DNA of 64,000 nucleotides from Cyclobacteriaceae bacterium YHN15 (GTDB taxonomy: Bacteria; Bacteroidota; Bacteroidia; Cytophagales; Cyclobacteriaceae). Each line of letters starts with the position of its first letter. Positions within the stretch are counted from its first letter, which is position 1. A program made the position numbers and the translations under genes. The notes beneath the pieces are model-generated. The model saw nothing but the letters and a program-made list of their open reading frames with translations. It ran no database searches and had not been told where the DNA came from. Positions 17,667 to 28,134 of this stretch are shown here, piece by piece. The stretch is taken from NCBI GenBank assembly GCA_003797895.1, contig RKQB01000001.1, positions 387,822 to 451,821 on the forward strand, given 5' to 3'.

Positions 17667-18794
17667 ATGAATTTTGAAAGAATCATCCAAGACTCCATAG
17701 AAAAAAAATTTTTCTCGGGTAAAGCGATTGTCTTGCTTGGGCCTAGACAAGTAGGAAAGACTACTTTGGGAATGACTATTTTAAAAAAAAGGGATGAGAA
17801 GTTCCTTTACGTGGATTGTGATGATCCGACTGTACAGGATATCCTTGAAAATGCAAATACTGAGACATTGCGCGCCATTATCTCAGATAATAAAATCGTA
17901 TACATTGATGAGGCACAGCGTGTCAGCAATATTGGATTAAAAGCGAAAATTATTGTGGATCAACTCAGCCATGTGCAATTGTTGTTAAGTGGGTCTTCTG
18001 CATTCGAATTGAATGAAAAAGTCCAAGAACCACTCACAGGAAGAAAATGGACTTTTCATTTATGGCCAATTTCGTGGATTGAATTTGAAAATGAGGTAGG
18101 TTATTTGAAAGCTGAACAGAGTCTGGAAACCAGACTTGTTTATGGGTTTTATCCAGATGTGATTAACAATTCCGGTCAGGAGGAGGAAGCATTGAAGGAG
18201 TTGGCGGATAGCTATCTGTATAAGGATGTTTTGATGTATGGGAATTTGAAAAAACCCAAACTTGTACAAAAAATTTTGGAAGCCTTAGCCTATCAATTAG
18301 GTAATGAAGTTCAATTCAAAGAACTTGGCGAAACTGTGGGTGCAGATCCTAAAACCGTAGCCTCTTATATGGAGGTTTTGGAAAAGGCATTTGTGATTTT
18401 TAGCCTTTCTTCTTACAGCAAAAACCTGAGGACCGAAATAAAAACAGCCAGGAAAGTTTATTTTTATGACAATGGAATTCGGAATGCAGTGATAAGGGAT
18501 TTTTCTCCTCTTTCGATAAGACAAGACGTAGGGGCTTTATGGGAAAATTTTTTGGTAAGCGAGCGATTGAAGTCAAACAACTATAATAAAAGCTTAAAAC
18601 GTTCCTATTTTTGGAGAACCAAGCAGCAGCAGGAAATAGATTATGTAGAGGAGATGGCTGGGAATCTTTTTGCCTATGAATTCAAATGGAATCCAAAGAG
18701 AAAAGTGAACTTTCCCAAAACCTTTACTGAAACCTACAATAGCCACAACACCCTTGTCAATAGGGAGAATTTCAGGGAATTTTTTGATAGGTAA
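17667..18794 (+). CDS. AAA+ ATPase with DUF4143 domain
   Basis: 375-residue protein: an N-terminal AAA+ domain with Walker A GPRQVGKT at residues 25-32, Walker B IVYIDEAQRV and sensor LLLSGSSAFEL. A winged-helix-like middle (LGETVGADPKTVASYMEVL) follows, then a C-terminal DUF4143 region whose EIDYV...AYEFKW resembles a degenerate PD-(D/E)XK nuclease fold. The family is abundant in Bacteroidota and of unknown function. It is monocistronic, flanked by intergenic DNA on both sides and preceded by a 32-bp operator-like array. No toxin or transposon genes are adjacent. Confidence 0.92.
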   Translation: MNFERIIQDSIEKKFFSGKAIVLLGPRQVGKTTLGMTILKKRDEKFLYVDCDDPTVQDILENANTETLRAIISDNKIVYIDEAQRVSNIGLKAKIIVDQLSHVQLLLSGSSAFELNEKVQEPLTGRKWTFHLWPISWIEFENEVGYLKAEQSLETRLVYGFYPDVINNSGQEEEALKELADSYLYKDVLMYGNLKKPKLVQKILEALAYQLGNEVQFKELGETVGADPKTVASYMEVLEKAFVIFSLSSYSKNLRTEIKTARKVYFYDNGIRNAVIRDFSPLSIRQDVGALWENFLVSERLKSNNYNKSLKRSYFWRTKQQQEIDYVEEMAGNLFAYEFKWNPKRKVNFPKTFTETYNSHNTLVNRENFREFFDR

Positions 18795-18902
18795 CACCTA
18801 TTCTTACCTTCTTGATTCATTGAAAGGGTAAAACCTGTCATGTTGAGTAACCTGAATAGTTTCAAAAGGTAACTTTATATTTGTTCTTTTTAAATATAAA
18901 AC

Positions 18903-19709
18903 TTATAAAACCCCCTGAAAGCTAAAGTAATTGTCAGGCCAGGAATGCCCCTGGGGTGCTTCTTTGAACAATCCAAAAACGGTTGACCCAGAACCTGACA
19001 TCGCGGCATAATAAGCACCCATATCATAAAGTTGCTGTTTGATTTCAATTAATTGGGGATGGTTTGGGAAAATGCTATTTTCAAAATCATTCACCAACTT
19101 CTCTTTCCAGATGCTTTTGTCTTTAAGAATGGATTTTAAATCAAATTCAGGTGATTTGGGAGTAATTCCTTCATAGGCCTCTTTGGTTCCAATATGGATA
19201 GGAGGTTTGACGAGGAGTATATGATCTCCTTTAAGATTTATATCAATAGGCTCAAGAATTTCCCCTCTTCCTGTGGCAATCTTCGGCTTGTTTTCAATAA
19301 AAAACGGGCAATCACTGCCTAATTGGGCAGCGTAGTCTTCCAGAATAAAATCATCCAGAAAAAGATCAAAAAGCCGGTTCATCAAAGTCAATGCAAAAGC
19401 CCCATCGGCTGAACCGCCTCCCAGGCCTGCTCCCATGGGTATGTTTTTGTGCAGATGAATATGGACCTGTGGCAAATCATTGAAATCTTTCCTGATTAGT
19501 TTCAATGCCTTAAGGATAAGGTTATCCTTTTCTTCTCCCGGGATGGACAGGCCACTTGTATCAAATACGGTTGTGTTTTCCACAATCATTTCCAAAGCAT
19601 CATAAAGCGGAATGGGAACCATACAGGTTTCAATGTCATGGTAGCCGTCCTTTCTTTTGGCAGTAATGTGCAGCCCCAGGTTAATTTTTGCATTAGGAAA
19701 ACAGATCAT
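18903..19709 (-). CDS. ispE: 4-diphosphocytidyl-2-C-methyl-D-erythritol kinase
   Basis: GHMP-family kinase of the MEP isoprenoid pathway, phosphorylating CDP-methylerythritol. N-terminal FPNAKINLGLHITAKRKDGYHDIE, ATP-binding PMGAGLGGGSADGAF and C-terminal MSGSGSTVFGLF are diagnostic. The frame is open from 19745, but the ATG at 19709 (MICFPNAKINLGL) gives the standard 268-aa length. A second MEP gene, ispH, is at 41317; the rest are outside the window. It diverges from the ilv-leu operon. Confidence 0.95.
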   Translation of the reverse strand: MICFPNAKINLGLHITAKRKDGYHDIETCMVPIPLYDALEMIVENTTVFDTSGLSIPGEEKDNLILKALKLIRKDFNDLPQVHIHLHKNIPMGAGLGGGSADGAFALTLMNRLFDLFLDDFILEDYAAQLGSDCPFFIENKPKIATGRGEILEPIDINLKGDHILLVKPPIHIGTKEAYEGITPKSPEFDLKSILKDKSIWKEKLVNDFENSIFPNHPQLIEIKQQLYDMGAYYAAMSGSGSTVFGLFKEAPQGHSWPDNYFSFQGVL

Positions 19710-20022
19710 GGGAAGTAAATATAAAATTCCCCATAAATATGGCAATAATATCTTTAAGTGAATATTGTCTTTCCTTTACTTGATGCCATATTTTTTTATG
19801 TAATCATTTACATGGAAATTTTTAGATTGAAAAAAAAACAAAAAAATTAACTTTTTATTAGAAATTGCTGAATTCAAAACAAAATTTTGATATGCTGCAT
19901 TTTTTAGCTTGTTTTTTTCAGTCATTGACTGCGAAAACGTTATTTTACGGAATTTTATACTTATAATAAATATTTTACATACACTTTAAATCTATTGGAA
20001 GGGTAAAAAATGAAATTAAATA

Positions 20023-20053
20023 TTGTATCTATGGATTTTGAAGGTTAATATTG
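20023..20053 (+). promoter_or_regulatory. Possible promoter of the ilv-leu leader transcript
   Basis: TTG at 20023-20025 and TAATATTG at 20046-20053 (one mismatch to TAnnTTTG) are separated by 20 bp, the spacing expected for Bacteroidota -33/-7 elements. This would start transcription about 20 bases before the leader peptide ATG at 20083. The boxes are imperfect, so this is tentative. Confidence 0.3.
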
Positions 20054-20082
20054 TATTCAAATTTAAAAAGAACCAAAACCGC

Positions 20083-20136
20083 ATGTTTGAGATAGTCACT
20101 CCTCTAAGCTTTATTATTCTCATTTGTAATAAATGA
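20083..20136 (+). CDS. ilv-leu operon leader peptide
   Basis: 17-codon open frame [17 protein letters not shown] ending in TGA. Seven of 17 residues are branched-chain (four Ile, two Leu, one Val), including Ile-Ile-Leu-Ile in a row. It lies 100 bp upstream of ilvD, and its codons cover the segment that can pair with the antiterminator. This is the expected design of a control peptide on which ribosomes stall when charged Ile, Leu or Val tRNA is scarce. It is too short for ordinary gene callers. Confidence 0.8.
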   Translation: MFEIVTPLSFIILICNK

Positions 20137-20206
20137 AGAGGCGCTAGACTACTTTAACAAACGACCATATAATGTTAAGTGCCTCAGTAAATGGGGCACT
20201 TTTTTT
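20101..20206 (+). promoter_or_regulatory. Transcription attenuator of the ilv-leu operon
   Basis: Four mutually exclusive segments can be paired by hand. Segment 1, CCTCT (20101-20105, inside the leader peptide), pairs with AGAGG of segment 2 (20137-20141). Segment 2, GAGGCGC (20138-20144, just after the leader stop), pairs with GTGCCTC of segment 3 (20179-20185; seven pairs, one G-U). Segment 3, AAGTGCCTC (20177-20185), pairs with segment 4, GGGGCACTT (20193-20201; nine pairs, one G-U, 7-base loop), followed by a T run. Stalling on Ile/Leu codons would mask segment 1, favour 2:3 and prevent the 3:4 terminator. Confidence 0.8.
20177..20206 (+). terminator. Rho-independent terminator arm of the ilv attenuator
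   Basis: Stem AAGTGCCTC / GGGGCACTT with loop AGTAAAT, then six to seven T residues. It sits 31 bp upstream of the ilvD start, where a terminator makes sense only as a regulated one. Confidence 0.85.
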
Positions 20207-20236
20207 ATAAACCTATTTGACCAACCTATAATAGCC

Positions 20237-21913
20237 ATGAGTTTGAAAAAATACAGTTGGGAAATCAGCCAAAATGAAGAACATCCCGCAGGAAAAGCAA
20301 TGTTGTATGCCACTGGGATGTCTGATAAACAGATGGCCCAACCCTTCATAGGTGTTGCAAGTTGCGGATATGAAAGTAACCCCTGCAATATGCACCTCAA
20401 CGACTTTGCCGGTCTGATCAAAGACGCCTCCAAGTCTTATGGTCTGACCGGTTTGGTTTTTAATACCATTGGTATTTCAGACGGAATATCTATGGGTACA
20501 ATGGGAATGCGGTATTCACTGGTATCGAGGGAAATCATTGCAGACAGCATTGAGTCTTTTATAGAAGGACATTCTTTTGATGGCTGTGTAGCCGTGGCCG
20601 GTTGTGATAAGAATATGCCCGGAGCAATCATGGGGATGCTCAGGATGAATAGGCCATCTATCATGGTATATGGAGGCACAATCAGATCAGGGAATTATAA
20701 GGGCGAAAAGCTGAATATAGTTTCTGCTTTTGAAGCTTATGGAAAAAGAATAAAAGGAGAAATGAATGATGAGGATTATCAGGGGGTCATTCAAAATGCC
20801 TGCCCAGGAGCAGGTGCCTGTGGTGGTATGTATACAGCGAATACCATGTCGTCTGCCATCGAAGCCATGGGGATGTCTTTACCTTATAGCTCTTCAACAC
20901 CAGCTACAGCCGAAGAAAAGATCAAGGAATGTCGGGAAGTATCCAAGTACATTAAAATATTATTGGAAAAGGATATAAAGCCCAAAGATATTGTGACCAT
21001 GAAAAGCTTGGAAAATGCGGTCCGTGTTGCGGTAGCTTTAGGGGGCAGTACGAATGCTGTACTTCACATTTTGGCTATTGCAAAGACAGCAGGCCTGGAC
21101 TTTACCTTGGAAGACTTTAAAAGAATAAACCACGAAACTCCGCTTTTAGGTGATTTCAAGCCATCAGGCAAATTTTTGATGGAGGATCTTTTTGAACAGG
21201 GAGGCTTGCCTGCTTTTATGAAATATCTTTTGAACCATGGCATGCTTCACGGAGATTGCATGACAGTTACCGGTAAAACGGTAGCAGAAAACCTAGCGGA
21301 AATCGATCCGGTGGTTCCATCATTGGTCAATGTGATCCATCCCATAGAGACACCTTTAAAAGAAACAGGCCATTTATGTATACTTAAAGGTAACCTGGCA
21401 CCTGAAGGCGCTGTGGCTAAAATATCTGGAAAAGAAGGAAAATCTTTCACTGGTCCTGCGAGGGTTTATGATTCCGAATTGGAAGCCAATGAAGGAATAA
21501 AAAATAAAGAGGTAAATAAAGGTGAGGTAATTGTCATTAGGTATATAGGTCCTAAAGGTGGTCCGGGAATGCCTGAAATGTTGAAGCCAACCTCCATGAT
21601 CATTGGAGCAGGATTGGGATCAGACGTAGCCCTGATTACAGATGGAAGATTTTCTGGAGGTACTCATGGATTTGTGGTCGGACATGTTACTCCCGAAGCT
21701 TTCACAGGGGGGCCTATCGGTCTGATTGAAAACGGTGATCTGATTACCATTGATGCAGATTCTTTGACTTTGAGCTTTGAAGTCAGTGAAGAAGACTTGG
21801 CTGAAAGAAGGAAGAAATGGAAAAATAAGGATTTGAGTGATCTTCAAGGAACCCTAAAGAAATACAACAGGTTGGTTGCTTCGGCTTCTGAAGGTTGTGT
21901 GACCGATAAATAA
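20237..21913 (+). CDS. ilvD: Dihydroxy-acid dehydratase
   Basis: Fe-S enzyme that dehydrates 2,3-dihydroxy-3-methylbutanoate and its ethyl homologue to the keto acids of valine and isoleucine. At 558 aa it is normal for IlvD. Cluster-ligand cysteines appear in [16 protein letters not shown] and [27 protein letters not shown] and the C-terminal [17 protein letters not shown] are conserved. It is the first gene of the nine-gene operon, 100 bp after the leader peptide. The ATG at 20237 gives [19 protein letters not shown]. Confidence 0.97.
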   Translation: MSLKKYSWEISQNEEHPAGKAMLYATGMSDKQMAQPFIGVASCGYESNPCNMHLNDFAGLIKDASKSYGLTGLVFNTIGISDGISMGTMGMRYSLVSREIIADSIESFIEGHSFDGCVAVAGCDKNMPGAIMGMLRMNRPSIMVYGGTIRSGNYKGEKLNIVSAFEAYGKRIKGEMNDEDYQGVIQNACPGAGACGGMYTANTMSSAIEAMGMSLPYSSSTPATAEEKIKECREVSKYIKILLEKDIKPKDIVTMKSLENAVRVAVALGGSTNAVLHILAIAKTAGLDFTLEDFKRINHETPLLGDFKPSGKFLMEDLFEQGGLPAFMKYLLNHGMLHGDCMTVTGKTVAENLAEIDPVVPSLVNVIHPIETPLKETGHLCILKGNLAPEGAVAKISGKEGKSFTGPARVYDSELEANEGIKNKEVNKGEVIVIRYIGPKGGPGMPEMLKPTSMIIGAGLGSDVALITDGRFSGGTHGFVVGHVTPEAFTGGPIGLIENGDLITIDADSLTLSFEVSEEDLAERRKKWKNKDLSDLQGTLKKYNRLVASASEGCVTDK

Positions 21914-21931
21914 TTGATAAATCAATAGACA

Positions 21932-23614
21932 ATGATTAGAGGAGCAGATATTGTAGTGAAATCTCTGATTGCCGAGAATGCAGAATATATTTTCGGTTAT
22001 CCAGGTGGTGCAATTATGCCGGTCTATGATGCATTGTACGATTACAGTGATCAGATCAAGCATGTATTGACCCGACATGAACAGGGTGCCATCCACGCTG
22101 CCCAAGGTTATGCAAGGGTTTCTGGTAAAGTAGGGGTAGTCTTGGCTACATCCGGTCCTGGAGCCACTAATCTAATAACAGGTTTGGCAGATGCTCAGAT
22201 TGACAGTACTCCTTTGGTTTGTATTACCGGACAGGTAGCAGCCCATTTATTGGGGACAGATGCTTTCCAGGAAACCGATGTGGTGGGTCTGTCTATGCCT
22301 GGAACAAAGTGGAATATTCAAGTAAGATCTGTGGAAGAAATTGCCCCTGCTATTGCAAAAGCATTTCATATAGCCATGACAGGAAGGCCCGGTCCGGTAT
22401 TGGTAGACATCACTAAAAATGCCCAGATAGAATTTGGGGAATTCAATTATGTGCCATGTTTGGGAATCAGATCCTACAGACCCTATGTGAGGATCGATCA
22501 AAAAGCAATTGATGCCGCTGCAACACTGATCAATACGGCCAAAAAACCTTATGTTCTTTATGGGCAGGGGGTAGTACTTGCCAGTGCAGAAGACCAATTA
22601 AAAGCTTTTTTGGATAAAACAGGAATTCCAGCCGCATCTACACTTTTGGGTTCAGGAGCTTTACCCCAGGACCATCCTTCCTATGTGGGAAAACTGGGTA
22701 TGCATGGAAATTATGCCCCCAACCTGCTGACTAATCAATGCGACGTTTTGATTGCGGTAGGTATGCGTTTTGATGATAGGGTGACGGGTGATTTGAAGCG
22801 TTATGCCAAACAGGCAAAGGTTATTCATCTGGAATTGGATCCCTCCGAAATTGATAAAAATGTCAAATGTACCGTAGCGGTGCAGGGAGATTGCAAAGTC
22901 AGCCTTGAAATGTTGACCGAAGCGGTCCTGACCAATTCTCATCATGACTGGATGCAAAAGTTCAGGAATCTGGAAAATGAGGAAAAAGAGGCGGTGATTG
23001 CCAATGATCTTCATGGAACTCACGGAGGTTTACATATGGGTGAAGTAATTCACTTGATCAACAAGTTCAAGGAAGAAGATGCAATCCTGGTAACTGATGT
23101 CGGACAACATCAAATGATAGCCTGGAGGTATTTTGATTATAAAAAGACCAGGACCCAGGTGACTTCAGGTGGCTTGGGGACAATGGGTTTTGCACTGCCG
23201 GCAGCACTTGGCGCACAGTTGTATGATTACAAAAAACAGGTTATCTGTGTGGTAGGGGATGGTGGCATCCAAATGACCATTCAGGAATTTGGCACCATCA
23301 TGCAGACTAAAGCCCCTGTAAAAATCGTGTTGCTCAATAATAATTACCTGGGAATGGTCCGCCAATGGCAGCAGCTTTTCTTTGACAAGCGCTACTCATT
23401 CACCGAACTTGAGAATCCTGATTTTATAAAGATAGCCGAAGCATATCGCATCAAGGCCAAAAAAGTAACCGAAAGGGATGACCTGGAAGCTTCTGTTGCT
23501 GAAATGATCCTACACCAAGGAGCCTATTTCCTTGAAGTGGTAGTAGAAAAAGAGGACAATGTGTTCCCAATGATTGCCACAGGTTGTTCAGTGGAAGAAG
23601 TGAGGTTAAGTTAA
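21932..23614 (+). CDS. ilvB: Acetolactate synthase large subunit
   Basis: ThDP- and FAD-dependent enzyme condensing two pyruvates, or pyruvate with 2-oxobutyrate, in the first common step of Val/Leu/Ile synthesis. 560 aa. The N-terminal FGYPGGAIMPVYDAL, the catalytic-Glu region RHEQGAIHAAQG, the central FAD/DHS-like domain with GMRFDDRVTG and the C-terminal ThDP motif GDGGIQMTIQE...NNNYLGMVRQWQ are all in place. It lies between ilvD (18-bp gap) and the regulatory subunit ilvN. Confidence 0.97.
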   Translation: MIRGADIVVKSLIAENAEYIFGYPGGAIMPVYDALYDYSDQIKHVLTRHEQGAIHAAQGYARVSGKVGVVLATSGPGATNLITGLADAQIDSTPLVCITGQVAAHLLGTDAFQETDVVGLSMPGTKWNIQVRSVEEIAPAIAKAFHIAMTGRPGPVLVDITKNAQIEFGEFNYVPCLGIRSYRPYVRIDQKAIDAAATLINTAKKPYVLYGQGVVLASAEDQLKAFLDKTGIPAASTLLGSGALPQDHPSYVGKLGMHGNYAPNLLTNQCDVLIAVGMRFDDRVTGDLKRYAKQAKVIHLELDPSEIDKNVKCTVAVQGDCKVSLEMLTEAVLTNSHHDWMQKFRNLENEEKEAVIANDLHGTHGGLHMGEVIHLINKFKEEDAILVTDVGQHQMIAWRYFDYKKTRTQVTSGGLGTMGFALPAALGAQLYDYKKQVICVVGDGGIQMTIQEFGTIMQTKAPVKIVLLNNNYLGMVRQWQQLFFDKRYSFTELENPDFIKIAEAYRIKAKKVTERDDLEASVAEMILHQGAYFLEVVVEKEDNVFPMIATGCSVEEVRLS

Positions 23615-23630
23615 TCTTTAATCAGGGTTT

Positions 23631-24140
23631 ATGAATCGATATACCATATTAGTTTATACTGAAAATTTCATTGGAATTCTCAATCGGATCACCATTATCT
23701 TCACGCGAAGAGGCATCAATATTGATGCCTTGACCGCCTCAGAAAGCAGATTGGATGGAATTCACAAAATCACGATTGAGGTTACCGTTACCGAAGAGCA
23801 GATCGTGCATCTGACCAAACAAATCGAAAAGGTAGTAGATGTGATCAAGGCCTATTGCTTCACGGATAATGAGGTAGTTTACCAGGAAATCGCACTTTAT
23901 AAGCTTCCGATAGACAGCCTTGATCCGGGAGTGGAAAAAGTGATTAGACAGTTTAATGCCCATATCATAGCCGCAGAAAAGGAATTCGTGGTAATTGAGT
24001 TTACAGGGCATAAAGAAGACACGCAAGCATTATTGGAAATTCTGAAGCCCTTCAATTTATTGGAGTTTTCACGCTCTGGAAGAGTGGCCATTGCCAAGCC
24101 TAAGTTTTCTGTTCAAGAATATTTAAATAATCAAACCTAA
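23631..24140 (+). CDS. ilvN: Acetolactate synthase small (regulatory) subunit
   Basis: 169-residue subunit giving feedback inhibition and full activity to IlvB. The N-terminal ACT domain shows YTENFIGILNRITIIFTRRGINIDALT; the C-terminal ALS-specific domain ends near RSGRVAIAKP. The length fits the short IlvH type. It is 16 bp after ilvB and 11 bp before ilvC. Together with the attenuator this gives the pathway control at both enzyme and transcription level. Confidence 0.95.
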   Translation: MNRYTILVYTENFIGILNRITIIFTRRGINIDALTASESRLDGIHKITIEVTVTEEQIVHLTKQIEKVVDVIKAYCFTDNEVVYQEIALYKLPIDSLDPGVEKVIRQFNAHIIAAEKEFVVIEFTGHKEDTQALLEILKPFNLLEFSRSGRVAIAKPKFSVQEYLNNQT

Positions 24141-24151
24141 TTAACAACACT

Positions 24152-25195
24152 ATGAAACTGAAATTCGGATCAGTAGAAGAAAATGTAGTCACCAGGGAGG
24201 AATTTCCTTTGGAGAAAGCAAGAGAAGTATTGAAAGATGAGGTAATTGCCGTTTTGGGCTACGGGGTACAAGGACCTGGCCAGGCATTGAATCTTAAAGA
24301 CAACGGCTTCAATGTCATCGTAGGACAAAGGAAAGGGTCAAAAACATGGGATAAAGCCATTGCGGATGGTTGGGTTCCAGGTGAGACATTGTTTGAACTG
24401 GAAGAAGCCTGTGAAAGAGGAACCATCCTTCAGTTTTTACTTTCTGATGCCGGTCAGATCGCCCTTTGGCCAACTGTAAAAAAATACCTAACTCCAGGAA
24501 AAGCATTGTATTTTTCCCATGGGTTTGGAATTACTTACAAAGAAAAGACAGGAATTATCCCTCCTGCGGATGTGGATGTGATCTTGGTTGCTCCTAAAGG
24601 ATCAGGAACTTCCCTCAGAAGAATGTTTGTGGAAGGGCGAGGTTTGAATTCTTCTTATGCGATTTACCAGGATGCTACCGGTAAAGCAAAGGATAGGGTT
24701 GTCGCTTTGGGAATCGGTGTAGGCTCCGGATATCTGTTTGAGACGGATTTCTATAGAGAGGTGACTTCTGACCTTACAGGTGAAAGAGGTACTTTGATGG
24801 GTGCCATCCAGGGGATTTTTGCCGCCCAATACGAAGTATTGAGAGCGAATGGACATACCCCATCTGAAGCATTCAATGAAACAGTGGAAGAACTGACCCA
24901 AAGCTTGATGCCTTTGGTAGCAGAGAATGGTATGGACTGGATGTATGCCAATTGCTCCACTACAGCGCAAAGGGGTGCCCTGGATTGGTGGAAACCATTT
25001 AGAGACGCTACCAAACCTGTTTTTGAAGAGCTGTACAACAGTGTGAAAACAGGCAAAGAAGCACAAAAGTCCATTGATTCCAATTCCAAACCTGACTACA
25101 GGGAAAAACTGGAAGTGGAATTGAAAGAATTAAGAGAATCTGAAATGTGGCAGGCTGGTGCGACTGTTAGAAAATTAAGACCCGAAAATAACTGA
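24152..25195 (+). CDS. ilvC: Ketol-acid reductoisomerase (NADP+)
   Basis: Mg2+- and NADPH-dependent isomeroreductase converting acetolactate and acetohydroxybutyrate to dihydroxy acids. 347 aa, a class I-length enzyme. The Rossmann motif reads GYGVQGPGQALNLKDNG rather than the common GSQGHAHALNL; this GPGQ-type loop differs from the Proteobacterial enzyme. Metal/substrate residues lie in LTGERGTLMGAIQG and the C-terminal GALDWWKPF knot region. It is followed by leuA after 7 bp. Confidence 0.95.
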   Translation: MKLKFGSVEENVVTREEFPLEKAREVLKDEVIAVLGYGVQGPGQALNLKDNGFNVIVGQRKGSKTWDKAIADGWVPGETLFELEEACERGTILQFLLSDAGQIALWPTVKKYLTPGKALYFSHGFGITYKEKTGIIPPADVDVILVAPKGSGTSLRRMFVEGRGLNSSYAIYQDATGKAKDRVVALGIGVGSGYLFETDFYREVTSDLTGERGTLMGAIQGIFAAQYEVLRANGHTPSEAFNETVEELTQSLMPLVAENGMDWMYANCSTTAQRGALDWWKPFRDATKPVFEELYNSVKTGKEAQKSIDSNSKPDYREKLEVELKELRESEMWQAGATVRKLRPENN

Positions 25196-25202
25196 TTGAA
25201 TT

Positions 25203-26714
25203 ATGAGTGAAAAGCTATGGATATTTGATACCACACTCCGGGATGGAGAGCAGGTACCAGGGTGTCAGTTGAATGCCCAGGAAAAGATAGTGGTGGCTAA
25301 GGCTTTAGAAGATCTGGGAGTGGATATTATTGAAGCTGGATTTCCTATTTCCAGCCCAGGTGATTTCAACTCCGTGGTGGAAATTTCAAAAGCGGTTTCT
25401 AATCCTATCATCTGCGCCCTTTCCAGAGCTGTGGAGAAGGATATAGAAGTAGCTGCAGCTGCATTGAAATACGCCAAAAAAGGTAGGATTCATACTGGAA
25501 TAGGGGTATCTCCTTACCATATCCAATACAAACTGCGCTCAACTCCCGAAGAGATCATTGAAAGAGGGGTTCGGGCGGTGAAATTTGCCAAACGCTTTGT
25601 GGAAGATGTGGAATTTTATGCGGAAGATGCCGGAAGAGCAGAGTTGCCTTTTTTGGCAAAGATTATAGAACAAGCCATTAAAGCAGGAGCTACAGTAGTC
25701 AATATACCGGACACAACCGGATATTGCCTACCGGAGCAATATGGGGCAATCATCAGATTCCTAAAAGAAAATGTATCCAATATTGACAAAGCCATCATCT
25801 CTACCCACTGCCATAATGACTTGGGAATGGCCACAGCCAATACTATATCAGGAATCCAAAACGGAGCAAGACAGGCGGAATTAACCATTAATGGTATCGG
25901 GGAAAGGGCCGGGAATACTTCCTTGGAAGAAGTGGTGATGGCCATAAAATGCCATCAGTCTATTCCTGTGTACACCGATATTAAAACGGAAAAAATCTAC
26001 GGCACAAGTCGCTTAATTTCCAAACTGATGAATATGCCAGTCCAACCTAATAAGGCGATTGTTGGAAGAAATGCCTTTGCGCATTCTTCCGGAATACACC
26101 AGGATGGGGTACTCAAGCACAGGGAAAATTATGAGATTATTGATCCTAAGGAAGTTGGGGTTCATGAATCTTCCATCGTGTTGACCGCAAGAAGCGGTAG
26201 GGCTGCCCTAAAACATCATCTGGATGCACTTGGCGTAGAATTGGAAGGGGAAGCATTAAGGGAGGTTTATGAGGATTTTCTGAATTTGGCAGACACCAAA
26301 AGAGATATAGGGCCCAAGGATTTACTGTCTTTGGTCGGAAAATATATTGATGAGTCTTCATTTGTAGAATTGGTCAATGTGAGTTACCAGTCAAATGGTG
26401 AAATCAAAGCCAATGTAACCCTTAAAATAGGCGATAAAACCTATGAGAGCTCATCAACCGGGAACGGGCCGGTAGATGCGGTCTTGAAAGCCATAGAAAA
26501 AGTGGTCAAACCTCATTATGTTCTGGAAGAGTTCCTGATTCAGGCCATAACGGCAGGGAGTGATGATGTGGCAAAGGTCCATATGCGTTTGATGCAGGGA
26601 GATAGGCCTTACTATGGTTTTTCCTCTAATTCGGATATTGTATTGGCCTCCGCTCAGGCATTTGTGGATGCCCTGAACAAAATACCCGTCAAAGACAAAG
26701 CGACAATTGAGTAA
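25203..26714 (+). CDS. leuA: 2-isopropylmalate synthase
   Basis: Condenses acetyl-CoA with 2-ketoisovalerate, the entry to leucine. 503 aa. The HMGL-like TIM barrel starts [15 protein letters not shown], with [15 protein letters not shown] metal ligands and [17 protein letters not shown]. The [14 protein letters not shown] linker follows, and the C-terminal LeuA regulatory domain (about residues 365-500) ends [15 protein letters not shown] second, divergent paralogue sits three genes downstream in the same operon. Confidence 0.94.
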   Translation: MSEKLWIFDTTLRDGEQVPGCQLNAQEKIVVAKALEDLGVDIIEAGFPISSPGDFNSVVEISKAVSNPIICALSRAVEKDIEVAAAALKYAKKGRIHTGIGVSPYHIQYKLRSTPEEIIERGVRAVKFAKRFVEDVEFYAEDAGRAELPFLAKIIEQAIKAGATVVNIPDTTGYCLPEQYGAIIRFLKENVSNIDKAIISTHCHNDLGMATANTISGIQNGARQAELTINGIGERAGNTSLEEVVMAIKCHQSIPVYTDIKTEKIYGTSRLISKLMNMPVQPNKAIVGRNAFAHSSGIHQDGVLKHRENYEIIDPKEVGVHESSIVLTARSGRAALKHHLDALGVELEGEALREVYEDFLNLADTKRDIGPKDLLSLVGKYIDESSFVELVNVSYQSNGEIKANVTLKIGDKTYESSSTGNGPVDAVLKAIEKVVKPHYVLEEFLIQAITAGSDDVAKVHMRLMQGDRPYYGFSSNSDIVLASAQAFVDALNKIPVKDKATIE

Positions 26715-26715
26715 C

Positions 26716-28116
26716 ATGGAAAAGAAAACATTATTTGAAAAAATATGGGATGCCCATGTGGTACGTTCTGTGCCCAATGGACCGGATGTATTCTTCATAG
26801 ATAAACATTTTATCCATGAAGTAACCAGCCCGGTAGCCTTCCTTAACTTAGAAAAAAGAGGTGTGGGGGTGCTTTATCCCGAGAGAACCATTGCAACTCC
26901 TGACCACAATGTGCCTACAGTAGATCAGGACAAAACCATCAAGGATAAACTTTCCCGTATGCAGGTGGAAAGGCTGAGGGAGAACTGTAAAAAATATAAC
27001 ATTGAACTGCATGATTTGGGTTCTGCCCACCATGGCATAGTGCACGTGATAGGCCCTGAATTGGGAGTAACCCAGCCGGGTATGACCATTGTATGTGGAG
27101 ATAGCCATACTTCTACCCATGGTGCTTTTGGAGCCATTGCCTTTGGAATAGGTACTTCGGAAGTGGAAATGGTACTGGCAACCCAATGTATCATGCAGTC
27201 AAAGGCCAAGAAAATGAGAATTACCGTTGAAGGAGAAGTGGGCAAGGGGGTAACTTCCAAAGACATCATTCTGTACATCATTTCTAAAATTTCTGCAGCA
27301 GGAGCTACTGGTTATTTTGTGGAATATGCAGGGTCAGCGATTACCAGCCTCAGTATGGAGGCAAGAATGACCATTTGTAATATGAGTATAGAAATGGGAG
27401 CAAGGGGCGGTTTGATCGCTCCTGATGAAACTACTTTTAACTACCTGAAGGGTAAGCAATATGCACCCAAAGGAGATGAGTGGGATAAGGCAGTGGCTTA
27501 TTGGAAAACCTTAAAAACTGATGAGGGAGCTATATTTGACAAAGAATACCATTTTGACGCCAGTGATATTGAACCTATGATCACCTATGGTACTAATCCT
27601 GGTATGGGGATTAAAATTAAGGGCAATATCCCTACTACAGAAGGCATGGAAGGAAGCAATAAGATAACCTATCTAAAGTCCTTGGATTACATGGGATTTT
27701 CACCCGGAGAGCCCATCAAAGGTAAAAAAGTGGACTATGTGTTTGTAGGTAGCTGCACCAACGGCAGGATAGAAGACATCCGTTCTGTGGCCAACTTTGT
27801 CAAAGGAAAGAAAAAGGCGGATAACATTACTGCCTGGATAGTACCAGGATCCAGGGAAGTGGAAAAAATGGCCCATGAAGAGGGTCTGGTAAAAATCCTT
27901 GAGGAGGCCGGATTTGAATTACGGCAGCCTGGATGCTCTGCTTGTTTGGCCATGAATGAGGATAAGATTCCTTCCGGAAAATATGCGGTTTCTACTTCCA
28001 ATAGGAATTTTGAGGGCCGCCAGGGACCCGGAGCCAGAACCATGTTGGCCAGTCCGATTACTGTGGCCGCGGTGGCGGTTACCGGTGAAATAACCGATCC
28101 AAGAGAAGTATTCTAA
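26716..28116 (+). CDS. leuC: 3-isopropylmalate dehydratase large subunit
   Basis: Aconitase-family Fe-S isomerase of leucine synthesis (and of citramalate, if that pathway operates). 466 aa. The cluster cysteines are in [14 protein letters not shown] and [35 protein letters not shown] and [11 protein letters not shown] are conserved. The frame can be opened from a TTG at 26707 overlapping leuA, but the ATG at 26716, one base after the leuA stop, is preferred. It works with LeuD encoded next. Confidence 0.96.
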   Translation: MEKKTLFEKIWDAHVVRSVPNGPDVFFIDKHFIHEVTSPVAFLNLEKRGVGVLYPERTIATPDHNVPTVDQDKTIKDKLSRMQVERLRENCKKYNIELHDLGSAHHGIVHVIGPELGVTQPGMTIVCGDSHTSTHGAFGAIAFGIGTSEVEMVLATQCIMQSKAKKMRITVEGEVGKGVTSKDIILYIISKISAAGATGYFVEYAGSAITSLSMEARMTICNMSIEMGARGGLIAPDETTFNYLKGKQYAPKGDEWDKAVAYWKTLKTDEGAIFDKEYHFDASDIEPMITYGTNPGMGIKIKGNIPTTEGMEGSNKITYLKSLDYMGFSPGEPIKGKKVDYVFVGSCTNGRIEDIRSVANFVKGKKKADNITAWIVPGSREVEKMAHEEGLVKILEEAGFELRQPGCSACLAMNEDKIPSGKYAVSTSNRNFEGRQGPGARTMLASPITVAAVAVTGEITDPREVF

Positions 28117-28134
28117 TACCTAAAAAGAAAATTC

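Noticed and set aside
20010..20048. 12-codon frame MKLNIVSMDFEG as the ilv leader peptide
   Set aside because: It has only two Ile/Val and one Leu, overlaps the presumed promoter, and is not placed to cover the antiterminator; the frame at 20083 fits much better.
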